From contig CAKUMQ010000009.1 of NCBI GenBank assembly GCA_934667845.1, positions 1-64,000 of the forward strand: a stretch of 64,000 bases of DNA, written 5' to 3'. Origin of the DNA: an uncultured Eubacteriales bacterium. GTDB lineage: Bacteria > Bacillota > Clostridia > Oscillospirales > Acutalibacteraceae. The position numbers were made by a program, and so were the translations under genes. The notes under the pieces were generated by a model that was not told where the DNA came from, made no database searches, and saw only the letters and a list, made by a program, of their open reading frames with translations. Positions within the stretch are counted from its first letter, which is position 1, and each line of letters begins with the position of its first letter. Positions 33,497 to 41,179 of the stretch are shown here, piece by piece.

Positions 33497-34630
33497 GCGT
33501 TTTCCGGCAACAGACCGGCGGTATTCGCGCGGGGAGCAGCCGACGTATTGCTTGAATATACGGGAAAAGTAGTACGGGTCGGGAAAGCCGGAGAGCGCCG
33601 CGACCTGCGCAACGGATACCGGCAGCCCGTTTTCATCGGCGAGCAGCGTCTTGGCCCGCCGGATGCGCAGCGCCATCAGCGTCTCCATCGGCGAGCAGCC
33701 GATCTGCTCCTTATACAGGCGGCGGAGGTGCGTGGGGCTGTACGGCTCGCGCCGCAGCTCCTCCGCCAGTGACAGCTCCGGATCGGCAAAGCGCAGGAGC
33801 AGGGTGTTGTACAGAGCATCCACACAGTGCGAGCGGCGTGACCCGCCGCTGGCGGACTGCGCATACTGCCCGATCAGCCCGCAGAGCGGCTCGATCAGGG
33901 CGCGGTTGTGCCCGGCGGATGCCCAGTACAGCCGCAGCATCAGGCAAAAGAGCGTGCGAAGCGTCCGGCTTTGGTCGTCCGGGACGGCAAAGGCGTCGGC
34001 GGGCAAAAAGCTGTCGGTGCCGATGAGCACGTCGACAAAGCCCGCGCGGGCAGTCTTGTGCAGCGGCACACGGGGCGGTACGGCGATCAGCGTGCCCGCA
34101 GAAAAGGGCAGGGACCTCCCGCCGACCGCGGCGGTGCCTTCGCCCGACAGGGTGAACAGCAGCGTCCACTCGTCCGGCACGCAGCGTTCAAGCGCCGTCA
34201 TCGGTGCGGCATCCTCCGCTGTCATGCGCGCGGCGTAGTCTGCGGCTGAAAACGGCTGATTGACCGTGACCAGAAACGCGTGGACATAATGCGCGTCGCA
34301 GACCATGCGGACATACCGCATGTTGTCCCGCACCTCATAACAAAACACGGCGGTCTCGCTGTCGATGCGGTCGCAGACGGTCAGCCCGAAGCCGAGCAGC
34401 CCGCGCTCGATCGGCTGTTTTTCGCCGTCATAGGCGACCAGATGCCACCACTGCGTCGCGACGGCGGCGCCGAAATATACCCGGTCGCCCGCGCGCACCG
34501 GCAGAAAGCCGCCGGTGTAAAACGCGGCGTGCGGATCCTCCTCTGTGTCGCTGACCCAGCCGTTTGTGAGATCCTCCGTTGAAAACCGGTTGCCCGAAAG
34601 GGCAGCGCAAAGGGATATCTGTCTGACCAC
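33494..34630 (-). CDS. AraC-family regulator with an extra N-terminal jelly-roll-like domain
   Basis: A 378-residue regulator. The C-terminal 100 residues form the paired AraC helix-turn-helix (EELRREPYSPTHLRRLYKEQIG; SVAQVAALSGFPDPYYFSRIFKQYVG). The middle (about 165-250) looks like the cupin ligand domain (GGRSLPFSAGTLIAVPP). Residues 1-130 are an additional beta-sandwich with YTGGFLPVRAGDRVYF, a motif more typical of carbohydrate-binding modules attached to SGNH enzymes or phage tail proteins. The GTG start at 34630 follows GAGGAGAG; in-frame codons upstream have no SD. It is divergent from the tandem SGNH gene, its likely target. Confidence 0.85.
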   Translation of the reverse strand: MVRQISLCAALSGNRFSTEDLTNGWVSDTEEDPHAAFYTGGFLPVRAGDRVYFGAAVATQWWHLVAYDGEKQPIERGLLGFGLTVCDRIDSETAVFCYEVRDNMRYVRMVCDAHYVHAFLVTVNQPFSAADYAARMTAEDAAPMTALERCVPDEWTLLFTLSGEGTAAVGGRSLPFSAGTLIAVPPRVPLHKTARAGFVDVLIGTDSFLPADAFAVPDDQSRTLRTLFCLMLRLYWASAGHNRALIEPLCGLIGQYAQSASGGSRRSHCVDALYNTLLLRFADPELSLAEELRREPYSPTHLRRLYKEQIGCSPMETLMALRIRRAKTLLADENGLPVSVAQVAALSGFPDPYYFSRIFKQYVGCSPREYRRSVAGKR

Positions 34631-34693
34631 GCGGCTCTCTCCTCTTTTTGACGGAATGTTCGAAAAATACAAAAAACAGGTTGGCAATATACA

Positions 34694-34722
34694 TTGCGAA
34701 CCGTGCGGTATTCCTTTATGAT
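34694..34722 (+). promoter_or_regulatory. Promoter of the tandem SGNH gene
   Basis: TTGCGA (34694-34699), 17-bp spacer, TATGAT (34717-34722), about 70 bp before the ATG at 34800. The araC gene reads away from it, so an AraC site is expected in the 169-bp gap. Confidence 0.65.
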
Positions 34723-34799
34723 ATTAGCATAGACGGGCAGAAAATACAAGTGCATTTTTCCTGCGCGTGGTTGTTTACTCTAAGAAGGAGGAAAACGGA

Positions 34800-36785
34800 A
34801 TGAAGATCGGGAAGGGAGTTTTGGGCGTGCTGGCTTTGGGGATATGCGCTTCTCTGCTGGCGGGAGCGGCGCCTGCGGTGTCGGCAGCCGACACGAGCAG
34901 TCCGCTGTACGGAAAGACCGCCCTGTTTTGCGGCGATTCCATCGGCTGGGGGCAATGGGACGACGGCAAACGGCTGGCATTTGCCGGACGCATCGCCGAA
35001 CAGTACGGCATGAAGGTGAAAAATGAGTCGGTGGGCGGCAGCAGCTTTACGCCGGTGCGCAGCGAGCGGATCATCGACCAGATCAAGCCGAAGCGCAGCA
35101 AGACAGCCTATGACTATGTGATCCTGCAGGGCGGCGTCAACGATGCCTGGGGCAACGTGACCACCGGCGAGACCGCGCCGGTCGGCAAGGTGACGGATTC
35201 GTTCGACGTCAAACAGTTCAACACCAAGACCTATGCGGGCGCGCTGGAGGAGTTTTTCTATTACACCTTCCGGTATTACCCGAATGCCCGCGTGGGGTAT
35301 ATCTACACCTTTGCCACACCGACGAGTGGTCTCGGGCGCACAGGCGATATGAGCGAATATTACGCGGCGGCGGATGCGGTGTGCGCCAAGTGGGGCGTGC
35401 AGGTGCTCGACCTCTACCATGACCGCTATGTGTCCAACACGATGCTGGAGGTCAAAACGGCGCCGAACGCCTATCTCAAGGATGCGCTGCATCCCACGGC
35501 GGCGGGCTATGACCGGCTGGCGCCGTATATCGGCGCGTGGATGGAGCGTATGCCCGATACAAAGACCTATAAGGAAAACCCGTATGCCAACAAGCGCGTG
35601 CTGTTTTTGGGGGATTCCATCTGCGCCGGTTACGGCGACGACCAGAAGCGCGAGGTTTTAGGTTGGGCGGGCCGCATGCAGGACCTGATCGGCATCCGCG
35701 CCGACAACCGCGCCATCAGCGGGCTTTCGCTGTCCACGATCCGTTCCGCCCGTGTGATCGACCCGATGAAAACAGCGCCGGAAAACGCCTATGACTATGT
35801 GATCATGCACGGTGGCATCAACGACGCCTGGGGCAACAACTTCAAGGAGACCCCGCCCGCACCGGCGGGAAAAATGACAAATTCCTACAGCCCGGTGGAT
35901 TTTGACATTTCCACGGTGGCGGGCGCGCTGGAGGAGCTGTTTTTCAACGCCTATCTGCGTTTTCCGAGTGCCCGCCTCGGCTTCATCATCAATTTTGACC
36001 TGCGCAGCGACAAGGATATGGGGCTGTATGACGACGTGGTGCGCCAGATCTGCAGGAAGTGGAATGTCGCCTGTCTGGATCTGCAAAACGACAGCTATGT
36101 GACGAAAACGCTGCTGAACAACTATTCCGAGGTCTATCTGCCGGACGGCGCCCACCCCTCGGCAAAGGGCTACGATCAGCTGACGCCGTATATCATCAAG
36201 TGGTTCAAGACGATTCCCTATGCCGATATCAGTGCCTTTGAGAGCAAGATGCCGGTCACGGATAAGGTGCCGAAGGCGGAGGATACCGAGGCGGTCGAAT
36301 ACTGTATCAGCAAGATCGGCAAGGTGACGGCGCAGAATTACCGCGAAAAGCGGGAGCTGATCGAGGAAGCGGAGGATCAGCTGGACTATTATCTGGTCGT
36401 ATACGGCAAGCCCTGCGTGATCTACATAAAAAATTATGCGGAGCTGCGGGCGGCGCGAAACGCCTATGAGCAGTTTGCCAAGGCAGGAACGACGGCAGGC
36501 GGTAAGAAAAATACCACGGCGGGGACAAAGGCGACGACCGCTGCCGGTACGGCGGGGGCGACGGTGCCGCAGCCGACGGCGGCAGAGGACAGCGCCGCAT
36601 CCTCCCCGGCACCGACGGAATCGGGTGCCCTGCCCGCGGATACAACGACGGCGGCAGAGTCCTCCGCGGCGGCAAAGCCCGCAGACGGGACGCCGTGGGG
36701 GTGGATCGGCGGCGGGATCGCCGCCGTGCTCGCGGCAGCCGGTGCGGCGGTCGCGGTGATCCTGCGCAGGCGCAAAACACGATAA
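34800..36785 (+). CDS. Secreted membrane-anchored protein with two SGNH hydrolase domains
   Basis: A 661-residue exported protein with signal peptide at residues 1-30. SGNH domain 1 (about 38-255): GDSIGWG with Ser47, GGVNDAWGN, DALHPTAAGYD. SGNH domain 2 (about 262-490): GDSICAG with Ser273, GGINDAWGN, DGAHPSAKGYD. Both retain Ser, Asn and Asp/His, so both may be active esterases, for example removing acyl groups from polysaccharide. A Thr/Ala/Ser-rich stalk (about 575-635) and a C-terminal hydrophobic helix plus RRRK tail hold it at the surface. ATG 34800 is chosen because AAGGAGG ends 8 bases upstream. Confidence 0.9.
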   Translation: MKIGKGVLGVLALGICASLLAGAAPAVSAADTSSPLYGKTALFCGDSIGWGQWDDGKRLAFAGRIAEQYGMKVKNESVGGSSFTPVRSERIIDQIKPKRSKTAYDYVILQGGVNDAWGNVTTGETAPVGKVTDSFDVKQFNTKTYAGALEEFFYYTFRYYPNARVGYIYTFATPTSGLGRTGDMSEYYAAADAVCAKWGVQVLDLYHDRYVSNTMLEVKTAPNAYLKDALHPTAAGYDRLAPYIGAWMERMPDTKTYKENPYANKRVLFLGDSICAGYGDDQKREVLGWAGRMQDLIGIRADNRAISGLSLSTIRSARVIDPMKTAPENAYDYVIMHGGINDAWGNNFKETPPAPAGKMTNSYSPVDFDISTVAGALEELFFNAYLRFPSARLGFIINFDLRSDKDMGLYDDVVRQICRKWNVACLDLQNDSYVTKTLLNNYSEVYLPDGAHPSAKGYDQLTPYIIKWFKTIPYADISAFESKMPVTDKVPKAEDTEAVEYCISKIGKVTAQNYREKRELIEEAEDQLDYYLVVYGKPCVIYIKNYAELRAARNAYEQFAKAGTTAGGKKNTTAGTKATTAAGTAGATVPQPTAAEDSAASSPAPTESGALPADTTTAAESSAAAKPADGTPWGWIGGGIAAVLAAAGAAVAVILRRRKTR

Positions 36786-36796
36786 CGGATAAACGA

Positions 36797-36845
36797 AGAC
36801 CCGGCTTTGCGGTTCAAAATAAACCGCAAAGCCGGGTCTGTTTTT
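36797..36845 (+). terminator. Terminator of the tandem SGNH gene
   Basis: An 18-bp stem, AGACCCGGCTTTGCGGTT with its complement (36797-36839), is followed by GTTTTTG. It lies 12 bases past the stop codon. Confidence 0.9.
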
Positions 36846-36849
36846 GTCC

Positions 36850-36877
36850 CCCCCTGCGGAAATTTTTCCGCAGGGGG
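36850..36877 (-). terminator. Possible terminator hairpin of the hydrogenase genes
   Basis: CCCCCTGCGGAA pairs with TTCCGCAGGGGG, 25 bases beyond the hydA stop on the minus strand. The tract after it (GGGACAAAAAC) lacks a real T-run, so it may act together with the adjacent 36797-36839 stem. Confidence 0.4.
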
Positions 36878-36901
36878 ACAGAGCAGGCGTCAAAATTCCG
36901 C

Positions 36902-38641
36902 TCAGCGGAACTTTTTGCGCGCCGTATAGCTCGTGTGCAGGATGTGATGCGCCTTTTCGCCGCCAAAGCCGTCAAAATACTCGGCATACAGCGCCTTGAC
37001 GACCGGAGACTCGTGGGACTTGCGCAGCTTCGACGCCTTGTCAGCGTCGTACAGCGCCTTGGCCCGCAGCGCCTTGATGTCCACGGTGTTGCGGACATAG
37101 CCCGGCTGAATGGGCTGGCCGCCGCCGTTGACGCAGCCGCCCGGGCAGCCCATGATCTCGATGAAGCTCCAAGGGGCGGTGCCGTCCTTCACGCGGCTCA
37201 TGACGTAGTTCGCCGCTGCCGCGCCGCTCGCGACGCAGACCTTCAGCTCGGTGCCGGCGATGGTGTAGGTGGCCTCCTTCAGCCCGGCGGTGCCGCGCAC
37301 TTCGGTAAAGTCGACGTCCTCGTTGTCCTTGCCGGTCAGCCAGTCGTTGGCGGTACGCAGTGCCGCCTCCATCACCCCGCCGGTCGCGCCGAAGATCAGT
37401 GCCGCGCCGGTATCCTCGCCGAGCGGGGAATCAAATTCCTCCTCCGGCAGAGCGGTAAAGCGGATGCCCGCCCGCTCAATCATGCGCGCTAACTCGCGGG
37501 TGGTAATGGAAATGTCGATATCCGGCACGCCCGCCGCCGCCTGATCGTCGCGGCCGATCTCAAACTTCTTCGCGGTGCAGGGCATCACGGAGACGTTGAC
37601 GATGTTCTGCGGGTCGATGCCCATTTTCTCGGCATAGTAGGTCTTGATGGTCGCGCCCGCCATCTGCTGCGGCGACTTGCAGGTGGAGAGATTTTTCAGC
37701 TGCTCCGGATAGTAATACTCGGCAAATTTGACCCAGCCGGGGGAGCAGGAGGTGATCATCGGCAGCGCGCCGCCGTTTTTCATGCGCTGCACCAGCTCGT
37801 TTGCCTCCTCCACGATCGTGAGGTCGGCGGCAAAGTCGGTATCGAACACCTTGTCAAAGCCGAGACGGCGCAGGGCGGCGACCATCTGCCCTTCGACATT
37901 GGTGCCGATGGGATAGCCGAAGCTCTCGCCGAGGCCCGCGCGCACAGAGGGCGCGGTGGTGACGATAACGGTCTTGTCGGGATCGGCGAGCGCCGCCCAG
38001 ACCTTGTCGGTGTCGTCCCGCTCGGTCAGCGCGCCGGTCGGGCAGACGTTGATGCACTGACCGCAGGAGATGCAGGGCACATCGGCGAGATCCTTTTCAA
38101 ACGCGCAGGCGATGTGCGTGTCGATGCCGCGGTCGTTGGCGCCGATGACCGACACAAACTGCTGCTTGCAGGCTGCCACGCAGCGGCGGCAGAGGATGCA
38201 CTTGTTGTTGTTGCGCACGAGGTGGGCGCAGGAGGTGTCCGGCTCGTAGTGAGGGGCGTAGCCCTCAAAGCTCGATTCCTCAACGCCGTAGTCGCGGCAG
38301 AGCTTCTGCAGCTCGCAGTTGCCGGAGCGGACGCAGGAGAGACATTTTTTCTCGTGGGTGGAGAGGATCATCTCCAGCGTCGTGCGGCGGCATTTCTGCA
38401 CCTTTTCGGTGTTGGTTCTGATCTCCATCCCCTCGGCAACGGGATAGACGCAGGCGGTCACAAGGCCGCGCGCACCGGTCGCCTCGACGACGCAGATGCG
38501 GCAGGCGCCGATCTCATTGATATCCTTTAAAAAGCACAGGGTCGGGATCTCCACCCCGGCGGCGCGAGCCGCCTCCAGAATGGTGGAGCCTTTCGGGACG
38601 CTGACGGCGATCCCGTTGACCTTTACATTGACCATATCCAT
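36902..38641 (-). CDS. hydA: NADH-dependent/bifurcating [FeFe] hydrogenase catalytic subunit
   Basis: A 579-residue [FeFe] hydrogenase. An N-terminal 2Fe-2S ferredoxin-like domain (residues 1-80) has CFLKDINEIGACRIC. A His-Cys3 cluster region follows (CLSCVRSGNC, ELQKLC), then two 4Fe-4S motifs (CILCRRCVAAC, CISCGQCINVCP). The H-cluster domain has TSCSPGW, MPCTAKK and MGCPGGCVNGGGQ, the three L-motifs with the cysteines that bind the H-cluster; a short small-subunit tail completes it. This matches group A hydrogenases coupled to NADH and ferredoxin. The ATG at 38641 follows AAAGGAGC. It lies 17 bp after the hydB-like gene in one operon. Confidence 0.93.
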   Translation of the reverse strand: MDMVNVKVNGIAVSVPKGSTILEAARAAGVEIPTLCFLKDINEIGACRICVVEATGARGLVTACVYPVAEGMEIRTNTEKVQKCRRTTLEMILSTHEKKCLSCVRSGNCELQKLCRDYGVEESSFEGYAPHYEPDTSCAHLVRNNNKCILCRRCVAACKQQFVSVIGANDRGIDTHIACAFEKDLADVPCISCGQCINVCPTGALTERDDTDKVWAALADPDKTVIVTTAPSVRAGLGESFGYPIGTNVEGQMVAALRRLGFDKVFDTDFAADLTIVEEANELVQRMKNGGALPMITSCSPGWVKFAEYYYPEQLKNLSTCKSPQQMAGATIKTYYAEKMGIDPQNIVNVSVMPCTAKKFEIGRDDQAAAGVPDIDISITTRELARMIERAGIRFTALPEEEFDSPLGEDTGAALIFGATGGVMEAALRTANDWLTGKDNEDVDFTEVRGTAGLKEATYTIAGTELKVCVASGAAAANYVMSRVKDGTAPWSFIEIMGCPGGCVNGGGQPIQPGYVRNTVDIKALRAKALYDADKASKLRKSHESPVVKALYAEYFDGFGGEKAHHILHTSYTARKKFR

Positions 38642-38658
38642 CAAAAGCAGCTCCTTTC

Positions 38659-40551
38659 TCAGATCTTCTCAATTGCGCCGAATTTGCAGCCGTCCACACA
38701 GGCGCCGCACTTGAGGCACTTCGCCGGGTCGATCTGCATGGAGGGCAGCTTGTGACCGGGCGCGGTGTAATCGGTCTTGGCGATCGCGTCAGCCGGGCAG
38801 TTGCGGGCGCACTTGCCGCAGCCGATGCACTTGTCCTGATCAATATGGAAGGTCAGCAGGTGCTTGCAGACGCCGGCGGGGCATTTTTTGTCCACCACAT
38901 GCGCCACATATTCGTCGCGGAAGAAGCGCAGCGTCGCCAAAACGGGGTTCGGCGCGGTCTGGCCGAGGCCGCACAGGGAGTTTGTCTTGATGTACTGGCA
39001 CAGCTCCTCCATCTTGTCGAGGTCCTCGAGCGTGCCCTTGCCGCGGGTGATCTTGTCCAGCATCTCCAGCAGGCGCTTGGTGCCGACACGGCAGGGGGTG
39101 CACTTGCCGCAGGACTCGTCCACGGTGAATTCGAGGAAGAATTTCGCCATATCGACCATGCAGGTGTCCTCGTCCATGACGATCAGACCGCCCGAGCCCA
39201 TCATGCAGCCGATGGCGATCAGGTTGTCGTAGTCCACCTCGGTGTCGATCAGGCTGGCGGGAATACAGCCGCCGGAGGGGCCGCCCGTCTGCGCCGCCTT
39301 GAACTTTTTGCCGTTCGGGATGCCGCCGCCGATCTCTTCGACGATCTCGCGCAGCGTGGTGCCCATCGGGATCTCCACAAGGCCGGTATGCTTGATCTTG
39401 CCGCCCAGCGCGAACACCTTGGTGCCCTTGGAGCGCTCGGTGCCCATGGAGGCAAACCACTCCGCGCCGCGCAGGATGATCTGCGGGACGTTCGCAAAGG
39501 TCTCAACGTTGTTTTCCACGGTGGGGCAGCCGAACAGACCCTTGACCGCCGGATAGGGCGGACGGGGACGCGGCTCGCCGCGGTTGCCCTCGATGGAGGT
39601 CATCAGCGCGGTCTCCTCGCCGCAGACGAATGCGCCTGCGCCCAGACGGATCTCCATGTCGAAGTCAAAGCCGGAGCCGAAGATGTTTTCGCCGAGAATA
39701 CCGGCGGCGCGCGCCTCGTCGATCGCGACCTGCAGGCGGTGAACGGCGATCGGGTATTCGGCGCGGACATAGACAAAGCCCTTGGTCGCGCCGATGGCAT
39801 AGCCCGCGATCGCCATGGCTTCGACGATGCAGTGGGGGTCGCCCTCGAGGACCGAGCGATCCATGAAGGCGCCGGGGTCGCCCTCGTCGGCGTTGCAGAC
39901 GACATATTTCTGCGGGGCTTTGTTCGGCGCGGTGAGCGCCCATTTGCGGCCGGTGGGGAATCCGCCGCCGCCGCGGCCGCGCAGTCCGGAATCGGTGATG
40001 ACCTGGATGACCTGCTCCGGCGTGTACTCGGTCAGCACCTTGCCGAGCGCCTGATAGCCGTCGGTGGCAATGTATTCCTCGAGCGACTCGGGGTCGATAA
40101 CGCCGCAGTTGCGCAGCGCCACGCGGTTTTGCCGGCGGTAGAAGGGGGTCGCATCGAGCGGCAGAATCTCGTCACCTTTGACCGTCTCATCATACAGAAG
40201 ACGGGTCACGACGTTGCCCTTGGCAAGATGCTCGGTCACGATCTCGTGGACATTTTCCACTTTCATCATGGAGTAGAAGGAACCCTCGGGATAGACGATC
40301 ATGATGGGGCCGAGGGCGCAAAGACCGAAGCAGCCCGTGCGGACGACCTCCACGCGGTCGGACAGCCCCTGCGCTTCAATCTCGGTATGCAGCGTCTGGA
40401 TGATCTCCTCGCTGTGAGAGGATGTGCAGCCCGTACCGCCGCAGACCAGCACATGCCGCCGGGTTACGCTGTCCGGCTTGTGCTGTTTGCGGACACTGAT
40501 GACGTCGCGGTACTGTTCGCGGACGGCATTCAGCTCTTCCAGAGTTTTCAT
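38659..40551 (-). CDS. hydB: NuoF-like flavoprotein subunit of the [FeFe] hydrogenase complex
   Basis: A 630-residue subunit. Residues about 25-110 are a thioredoxin-like 2Fe-2S domain (CGGTGCTSS, TGCFGLCALGP). The NuoF-like core binds FMN and NADH (GLRGRGGGGFPTGRKW, near residue 205) and ends with the 4Fe-4S motif ESCGKCTPCRVG near 530. The C-terminal 2x[4Fe-4S] ferredoxin domain has CIGCGKCARNCP and CLKCGACVDGC. It passes electrons between NADH, ferredoxin and HydA. A NuoE-like HydC gene, expected directly upstream, is absent; the non-coding region 40552-41179 is there instead. ATG 40551 is chosen after AAAGGTG; longer frames lack an SD. Confidence 0.92.
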   Translation of the reverse strand: MKTLEELNAVREQYRDVISVRKQHKPDSVTRRHVLVCGGTGCTSSHSEEIIQTLHTEIEAQGLSDRVEVVRTGCFGLCALGPIMIVYPEGSFYSMMKVENVHEIVTEHLAKGNVVTRLLYDETVKGDEILPLDATPFYRRQNRVALRNCGVIDPESLEEYIATDGYQALGKVLTEYTPEQVIQVITDSGLRGRGGGGFPTGRKWALTAPNKAPQKYVVCNADEGDPGAFMDRSVLEGDPHCIVEAMAIAGYAIGATKGFVYVRAEYPIAVHRLQVAIDEARAAGILGENIFGSGFDFDMEIRLGAGAFVCGEETALMTSIEGNRGEPRPRPPYPAVKGLFGCPTVENNVETFANVPQIILRGAEWFASMGTERSKGTKVFALGGKIKHTGLVEIPMGTTLREIVEEIGGGIPNGKKFKAAQTGGPSGGCIPASLIDTEVDYDNLIAIGCMMGSGGLIVMDEDTCMVDMAKFFLEFTVDESCGKCTPCRVGTKRLLEMLDKITRGKGTLEDLDKMEELCQYIKTNSLCGLGQTAPNPVLATLRFFRDEYVAHVVDKKCPAGVCKHLLTFHIDQDKCIGCGKCARNCPADAIAKTDYTAPGHKLPSMQIDPAKCLKCGACVDGCKFGAIEKI

Positions 40552-40645
40552 GCGTGCAGTCAACACCTTTCTGTTAGTTGCTTTCCCCAGCGCGGCGGAA
40601 AGCACGTTCACGCCGCCATTACCCTATGTGCGGCATAACATATCC

Positions 40646-40665
40646 AGTATATCATGTTTTACATG
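40646..40665 (-). promoter_or_regulatory. -10 box and 13-bp palindrome upstream of hydB
   Basis: Minus-strand TATACT (40646-40651) is preceded within the expected spacer by the palindrome CATGT-TTT-ACATG (40653-40665). No good -35 box is visible, so the promoter may need a bound activator. It does not match the Rex consensus TTGTTAA-N4-TTAACAA. Confidence 0.45.
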
Positions 40666-40788
40666 AAAAGAAAAGTCTTTTTTCGCCTTTTCCCCGGCGG
40701 GGATGGAGAAAAAAGGCGGATATTTTTGTGAAAAAGGCCCATGCCGGTCGGGAGCGGCGGCAAAAAGCGGAGCGGCGGCTTCTGCTTT

Positions 40789-40868
40789 GCGCATGCCGAC
40801 AGGCATTTGTGCCTGCGTCGGTATGCGCACTCCCGTATAGGCATACAAATTTGGATGGCTTTGTATGC
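40789..40868. other. Two strong stem-loops in the 628-bp divergent gap
   Basis: Stem-loop A: GCGCATGCCGACAGGCA (40789-40805) pairs with TGCCTGCGTCGGTATGCGC (40810-40828) apart from a bulge. Stem-loop B: GCATACAAA (40841-40849) pairs with TTTGTATGC (40860-40868). Neither belongs to a recognised gene or has a T-run. The gap 40552-41179 otherwise holds only the two promoters and a leader palindrome; I see no open reading frame in it that looks real. Confidence 0.5.
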
Positions 40869-40959
40869 AAATTTACCATGATCCGGTAATTCTGGCAGGG
40901 AGACCAAGCGGAAAATGTCCGAAAAAACGCTTTGAATGTCCCAAATGTCTCTTTTTTAC

Positions 40960-40988
40960 TTGACCAAACCTCTTTTTTTCGGTATAAT
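40960..40988 (+). promoter_or_regulatory. Promoter of the second GH38 gene
   Basis: TTGACC (40960-40965), 17-bp spacer, consensus TATAAT (40983-40988). The leader to the ATG at 41180 is about 185 nt, unusually long here, and holds the palindrome at 41051-41084. Confidence 0.82.
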
Positions 40989-41050
40989 ATAGGAGCAAAT
41001 AACAGTTTTTTTGCGGCAAAACGGCGAACAATGCCGATTTGTAAGACAGC

Positions 41051-41084
41051 TTGACCGGCTTGGGAGATATCTCCGTCCGGTCAA
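41051..41084 (+). promoter_or_regulatory. Nested palindrome in the GH38 leader
   Basis: Outer arms TTGACCGG (41051-41058) and CCGGTCAA (41077-41084) enclose the perfect 12-bp palindrome GGAGATATCTCC (41063-41074). About 60 bases downstream of the start of transcription: either a roadblock operator or an mRNA hairpin. Confidence 0.5.
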
Positions 41085-41179
41085 TACGAAAGGGCGGCGG
41101 CTGTCGGCTCCTTTTGTGCGTATACAGACAGCCAAAGGCGGATATTCCCTTTTAAATTCAACAAGCGGAGAGTGACACA

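Noticed and set aside
40646..40674. Rex-type operator for the hydrogenase genes
   Set aside because: The palindrome is CATGTTTTACATG, which does not match TTGTTAA-N4-TTAACAA; kept only as an unassigned palindrome.
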